Source of the DNA: Porticoccaceae bacterium
GTDB lineage: Bacteria > Pseudomonadota > Gammaproteobacteria > Pseudomonadales > Porticoccaceae
NCBI GenBank assembly: GCA_003491845.1
Contig: DNBN01000063.1
Span: 1 to 30,814, forward strand
DNA length: 30,814 nucleotides
Direction: 5' to 3'
Below are positions 26,249 to 30,814 of this stretch, piece by piece; positions within the stretch are counted from its first letter, which is position 1; each line of letters begins with the position of its first letter. The notes beneath the pieces were generated by a model that saw only the letters and a program-made list of their open reading frames with translations, was not told the origin of the DNA and ran no database searches. Both the position numbers and the translations under genes were made by a program.

Positions 26249-27394
26249 ATGGCTTGGAATGAGCCGGGCGGCGGTAAGGACCCATGGGGTGGCAATCGAA
26301 ATAACGAAGGACCACCAGATATCGATGAGGCATTAAAAAAACTCAAAGAAAAGCTTAGCGCATTCGGTGGTGGTCAGGGTGGCAGTGGTGGCAATGGGTC
26401 CGGTGCAAGCTTTAAAGCTATTTTGCCGGTTGCGTTAGTCGTTGTTAGTGTTGTTTGGGGTTTATTGGGCCTTTTTCAGGTTGATGAAAAAGAGCAGGCA
26501 GTTATGTTGCGACTGGGTAAATATAGTGAAACCCTAGGTTCTGGTTTGCATTGGTACCCGCCATTTTTGGAGTCAAAAGTAATTGTTGGAGTAACAGAAG
26601 AGCGCCAGTATTCAACACGTGGCCTGATGCTCACTCAAGATGAAAATATTGTTGAGGTAGCGCTTTCTGTTCAATATAACATCGCTAGTGCCAAAGATTT
26701 TGTTTTGAGTATAAGAGCACCAGAGACTAGCCTTAAGCAAGCTACCGACAGTGCACTTAGGCATGTAGTGGGCAGTACCGGCTTAGATGGCGTGATTGCT
26801 ACAGAACGAGAACAAGTCGCTGTAGCTATAGCCTACAAACTCCAAGAATTGCTAGACCTATATTCTAGCGGTATTAATGTGGTAACGATCAACATCGCAG
26901 ATGCCAAGCCGCCAAATGATGTCAAGGCGGCTTATGACGATGTCATTAAAGCTCGAGAAGATTTGGAGCGCTTAGTGAACGAAGCTCAGGCTTATTCAAA
27001 TGGTATAATTCCTGAAGCGCGAGGTGAGGCTCAACGCCTAAGAGAAGAAGCGGAGGGTTACTTATCTCAGGTGGTGTCGAAGTCTCAGGGTGAGGCTAAT
27101 CGTTTCTCTGCGCTCTTAGCTGAGTACAAAAAGGCGCCAGAAGTTACTCGAGAAAGACTATATATTGATGCTATTGAACAGGTAATGTCCGATAGCACCA
27201 AGGTGCTAGTCGATACCGAGGGCGGCAACAATATGCTTTACCTGCCGCTAGACAAGCTGGTTTCACAAGGTACCAGCGGGACGCCTGCGCGCTCCTCTGA
27301 GACAAATAATCAGTTGATTGACCGTGTAGCGAATGAAGTGATTGAAAAACTACAAAGAACAAGTGGTCAAGCGCAAGGAGGTCGAGGTCGATGA
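26249..27394 (+). CDS. hflK: HflK, SPFH-domain regulator of FtsH protease
   Basis: HflK and HflC form a large inner-membrane cage around FtsH and modulate membrane-protein degradation. This 381-residue protein has the usual proline/glycine-rich cytoplasmic N-terminus (W-N-E-P-G-G-G and a G/S run at about 44-55), one membrane helix at about 58-78, an SPFH domain with V-D-E-K-E-Q-A-V-M-L-R-L-G-K-Y and Q-Y-N-I, and a long charged coiled-coil (about 230-300). GGAG at 26239-26242 is 6 bases before the ATG. The 70-base gap after hflX could hold a promoter but I cannot point to one. It overlaps hflC in an ATGA. Confidence 0.97.
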   Translation: MAWNEPGGGKDPWGGNRNNEGPPDIDEALKKLKEKLSAFGGGQGGSGGNGSGASFKAILPVALVVVSVVWGLLGLFQVDEKEQAVMLRLGKYSETLGSGLHWYPPFLESKVIVGVTEERQYSTRGLMLTQDENIVEVALSVQYNIASAKDFVLSIRAPETSLKQATDSALRHVVGSTGLDGVIATEREQVAVAIAYKLQELLDLYSSGINVVTINIADAKPPNDVKAAYDDVIKAREDLERLVNEAQAYSNGIIPEARGEAQRLREEAEGYLSQVVSKSQGEANRFSALLAEYKKAPEVTRERLYIDAIEQVMSDSTKVLVDTEGGNNMLYLPLDKLVSQGTSGTPARSSETNNQLIDRVANEVIEKLQRTSGQAQGGRGR

Positions 27395-28260
27395 GTAATT
27401 TATTAAAGGTAGTCGTTGTTTTCTTGGTTATTTTGGTTGGGGTTAGTAATACCCTCTATGTGATCAGTGAAGTAGAGCGAGGGGTTACCCTGCGCTTTGG
27501 TGAGATGATCGAAGCCGATATTAAACCAGGATTGCATGTAAAGGTTCCGTTTATTGACGATGTTAGACGTTTTGAGGCAAGAATATTAACAGTGGATGCA
27601 CAGCCTGAGAGTTTCTTTACAGTAGAACAGAAGCGTCTGATTGTAGACTCCTACGCTAAATGGCGGATTTCGGACGTAGAAACGTATTACAAATCTACCG
27701 GTGGCATTGAGCGTGTGGCGGAGAATCGGTTAGCTAAGCGGGTCAATGATGGCTTGCGTAATCAGTTTGGTACGCGCACCCTGCACGAAGTGGTTTCTGG
27801 TGAGCGTGACATGCTGATGAAAAACATTACAGATGAACTCAATCGTACAGTGCTGACATCTTTGGGTATTGAGGTGGTCGATGTAAGAGTTAAGCGTATA
27901 GATCTGCCCCAAGAGGTGAGTGATCCAGTTTTTAGGCGAATGACTGCAGAGCGAAATAAAGAAGCCCAAGAGTTGCGATCCACTGGTAAAGAAAAAGCTG
28001 AAAAGATTCGTGCTTCAGCCGATCGAGAGCGTACGATTGAACTTGCTAATGCTTACCGGGATTCGGAAGAATTAAGGGGTGAAGGAGATGCTGAGGCCGC
28101 GAGGATTTACGCGGATGCGTATCAACAAGATCCTGAATTCTATTCATTTATGCGAAGCCTAAATGCCTACAAATCTTCCTTCTCTAACAAAGGCGACATT
28201 ATGATAGTGGAGCCAGATAGTGCTTTCTTCAAATACCTAAATCAGTCGAAGGGTGAATAG
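27391..28260 (+). CDS. hflC: HflC, SPFH-domain regulator of FtsH protease
   Basis: The 289-residue partner of HflK has an N-terminal membrane helix (about 5-25), the SPFH opening V-E-R-G-V-T-L-R-F-G, the K-R-I-D-L-P segment, and a coiled-coil with R-M-T-A-E-R and G-E-G-D-A-E-A-A-R-I. It ends with S-F-S-N-K-G-D-I-M-I-V-E-P-D-S-A-F-F-K-Y-L, typical of HflC. The ATG overlaps the hflK stop, so the pair should be made in matched amounts. A strong terminator follows 75 bases after the stop. Confidence 0.98.
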   Translation: MSNLLKVVVVFLVILVGVSNTLYVISEVERGVTLRFGEMIEADIKPGLHVKVPFIDDVRRFEARILTVDAQPESFFTVEQKRLIVDSYAKWRISDVETYYKSTGGIERVAENRLAKRVNDGLRNQFGTRTLHEVVSGERDMLMKNITDELNRTVLTSLGIEVVDVRVKRIDLPQEVSDPVFRRMTAERNKEAQELRSTGKEKAEKIRASADRERTIELANAYRDSEELRGEGDAEAARIYADAYQQDPEFYSFMRSLNAYKSSFSNKGDIMIVEPDSAFFKYLNQSKGE

Positions 28261-28335
28261 TTGCACTGTTGGGTTGCGTTAAGTTATTTAGTTAAAAAAT
28301 GTCTGCCACATGGGGAGAGATTTTGCTAAAATTGG

Positions 28336-28360
28336 AAAACCGGGGAAACCCGGTTTTTTT
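28336..28360 (+). terminator. Strong rho-independent terminator after hflC
   Basis: AAAACCGGG (28336-28344), a GAAA tetraloop, then CCCGGTTTT (28349-28357) form a 9-bp perfect stem, and the T-run continues to 28360. This ends the nnr-to-hflC run. It also shows that the region upstream of 28383 is not coding, so the following small gene starts after it. Confidence 0.9.
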
Positions 28361-28382
28361 ATGCCATCAAAAGGCTTGGAAT

Positions 28383-28568
28383 ATGTTAGATGAGATTATT
28401 CGCGCGTTGGCTTTGGTGCTGGTTTTTGAAGGTGTAATGCCCTTTGTGGCGCCACGTCGATGGCGGGAAATAGCTGCATTTCTTGGGACGCTCGATGAGC
28501 GTACGATGCGTTTTGCAGGTCTGTTTAGTATGGTCAGCGGACTGGTTGTTTTATTCTTATGGCGCTGA
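28383..28568 (+). CDS. yjeT: YjeT-like small membrane protein (DUF2065)
   Basis: This 61-residue protein has two hydrophobic segments: about 6-21, with A-L-A-L-V-L-V-F-E-G, and about 45-60. Between them lies P-R-R-W-R-E, the typical DUF2065 arrangement. E. coli YjeT is 65 residues and sits at the same place between hflC and purA. Function is unknown. I chose the ATG at 28383, with AAAAGG 8 bases upstream; the longer frame from 28299 would be read through a strong terminator. Position after that terminator suggests it is grouped with hisZ and purA, or reached by read-through. Confidence 0.88.
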   Translation: MLDEIIRALALVLVFEGVMPFVAPRRWREIAAFLGTLDERTMRFAGLFSMVSGLVVLFLWR

Positions 28569-28599
28569 TCAAAATTAAGATTAAAAGCTTGAGGTTGTT

Positions 28600-29778
28600 G
28601 TGGCAAATGTAGATCGTTGGTTGTTACCTGATGGCGTGGATGAGGTGCTTCCAGAGCAGGCTCAGGTTGTTGAGTTTCTTCGTCGTAAGCTGTTAGATCT
28701 ATATCATAGCTGGGGCTATGATTTGGTTATCCCACCTATGATTGAGTTCACAGAATCACTGCTCAGTGGGTCTGGAAAAGATTTAGATTTGATGACCTTT
28801 AGAGTCACTGACCAAATTAGTGGCCGAATGATGGGTATTCGCGCCGACATTACACCTCAAACAGCTCGTATGGACGCCCATAGTTTACGTCGAGAAGGGC
28901 CCAATCGCCTATGCTATGCGGGCACTGTATTGCATACAAAACCAAGAGGTCCATTGCAGTCAAGAGCGCCTATTTCTGTGGGGGTTGAGTTGTTTGGTGA
29001 AGGCTCGCTAGCTGCTGATATGGAAGTTATTGAGTTATTTTTACAAACGCTCAATGCCTCAGGTGTCACAGAGACTTACCTTGATTTAGGGCATGTTGAT
29101 ATTCTTCGAGAATTACTTGTTGAAGCCCAGCTGAGTAATGAGCTGGAGTCAGAGTTATTTGAGTTGCTGCAACGTAAAGCTCAGAGCGAATTAACTGATT
29201 GGATAGCCGATAATATTATTGATTCTTATCTTGGTCAGTGTCTAAGTAGTCTGCCAAAGCTTGCTGGAGGTGTTGGTGTTCTTGACCAAGCGAAGGCTCT
29301 ATTGGAAAAGGCGCCGAAAAAAGTGCTTGATGCTATTGAGCAGCTTGAGACTGTGGTGAATCTTGTCTCCCAGATGGGTGTGAGGGTGCATCTCGATTTG
29401 GGCGAAATGCCCGGTTATCATTATCACACTGGGATAGTATTTGCCGCCTATGTGCAAGGCTATGGTAAAGCCCTTGGCAATGGAGGTAGATACGATTCTG
29501 TGGGTCAAGCTTTTGGTCGCTCACGCCCAGCTACAGGCTTTGCATTTGATCTCAAGTCATTGGTAACTCAGGGCCGGAAGGTTGGCGACCAACCTAGCGG
29601 AATTTTTGTGCCTTATTGCAATGATAGTGAGTGCGCTGATCAAATTAAATTGCTTAGAGAGTCAGGCCATCGCGTAGTTCAGGGGTTTGAAGGGCAGCTG
29701 GAAAATATAGAAGAAATGAAATGTAATCGTGAGCTGATAAAATTGGATGGCAAGTATGTTATTCAAGATTTATCTTAA
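28600..29778 (+). CDS. hisZ: ATP phosphoribosyltransferase regulatory subunit HisZ
   Basis: HisZ is a histidyl-tRNA synthetase-like protein with no aminoacylation role. It binds the short form of HisG and makes the first enzyme of histidine synthesis active and feedback-regulated. The 392-residue protein has W-L-L-P-D-G-V-D-E-V-L-P near the start, I-R-A-D-I-T-P-Q-T-A-R, L-C-Y-A-G-T-V-L and G-G-R-Y-D-S-V-G-Q-A-F-G-R-S-R-P-A-T-G-F-A-F, and lacks a C-terminal anticodon-binding domain. The start is GTG with GAGG 5 bases upstream. Its presence predicts a short-form hisG elsewhere. The hisZ-purA pair is also seen in Pseudomonas. Confidence 0.96.
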   Translation: MANVDRWLLPDGVDEVLPEQAQVVEFLRRKLLDLYHSWGYDLVIPPMIEFTESLLSGSGKDLDLMTFRVTDQISGRMMGIRADITPQTARMDAHSLRREGPNRLCYAGTVLHTKPRGPLQSRAPISVGVELFGEGSLAADMEVIELFLQTLNASGVTETYLDLGHVDILRELLVEAQLSNELESELFELLQRKAQSELTDWIADNIIDSYLGQCLSSLPKLAGGVGVLDQAKALLEKAPKKVLDAIEQLETVVNLVSQMGVRVHLDLGEMPGYHYHTGIVFAAYVQGYGKALGNGGRYDSVGQAFGRSRPATGFAFDLKSLVTQGRKVGDQPSGIFVPYCNDSECADQIKLLRESGHRVVQGFEGQLENIEEMKCNRELIKLDGKYVIQDLS

Positions 29779-29807
29779 GGGTTATTTGGTGGGTCTAATA
29801 GAGTTGA

Positions 29808-30814
<1,007 letters not shown>

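Noticed and set aside
28299..28382. Longer N-terminus for the DUF2065 protein from the ATG at 28299
   Set aside because: The added sequence is encoded across a strong intrinsic terminator and does not match the family; the family starts near residue M29 of that frame.

Overview
This looks like chromosomal backbone from a gammaproteobacterium with a moderate, slightly AT-leaning base composition. A marine oligotroph related to Cellvibrionales/SAR92-type bacteria is my guess, from gene order and protein style only. Genes are dense, with overlaps and short gaps. I see no tRNA, rRNA, CRISPR array, insertion sequence or phage gene.

Bases 1-12.6k hold the end of the type IV pilus assembly operon (pilN, cut at its 5' end, then pilO-pilP-pilQ), followed by aroK and aroB (shikimate pathway). 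Next come a very long glutamate synthase large subunit and a CysJ-like NADPH diflavin reductase. hemE follows at 12.6-13.6k. In relatives such as Pseudomonas the order is aroB-damX-gltB-gltD-hemE. Here damX is absent and the diflavin reductase sits exactly where gltD belongs.

Bases 13.6-30.8k match the Escherichia coli 94-min cluster. On the minus strand rsgA-rhdA-psd run towards hemE. orn is on plus and queG on minus. A long plus-strand run follows: nnr-tsaE-amiB-mutL-miaA-hfq-hflX-hflK-hflC, a strong terminator, then yjeT-hisZ-purA, with purA cut by the window end. These genes serve metabolite repair, tRNA modification, cell-wall splitting, mismatch repair, RNA regulation, FtsH control, and histidine and purine synthesis.

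The main candidate for something new is the glutamate synthase pair at 5.3-12.6k. The large subunit has about 1825 residues against roughly 1480-1520 normally. It carries an extra block before the FMN domain, a C-terminal extension of about 200 residues, and a shortened Fe-S cysteine motif. It is paired with an FMN/FAD diflavin reductase instead of the iron-sulfur flavoprotein GltD. I propose an NADPH glutamate synthase in which a flavodoxin-like domain delivers the electrons. The proteins and their adjacency are seen in the sequence; the partnership is inference. The rest of the window is conventional, with small variations noted below.
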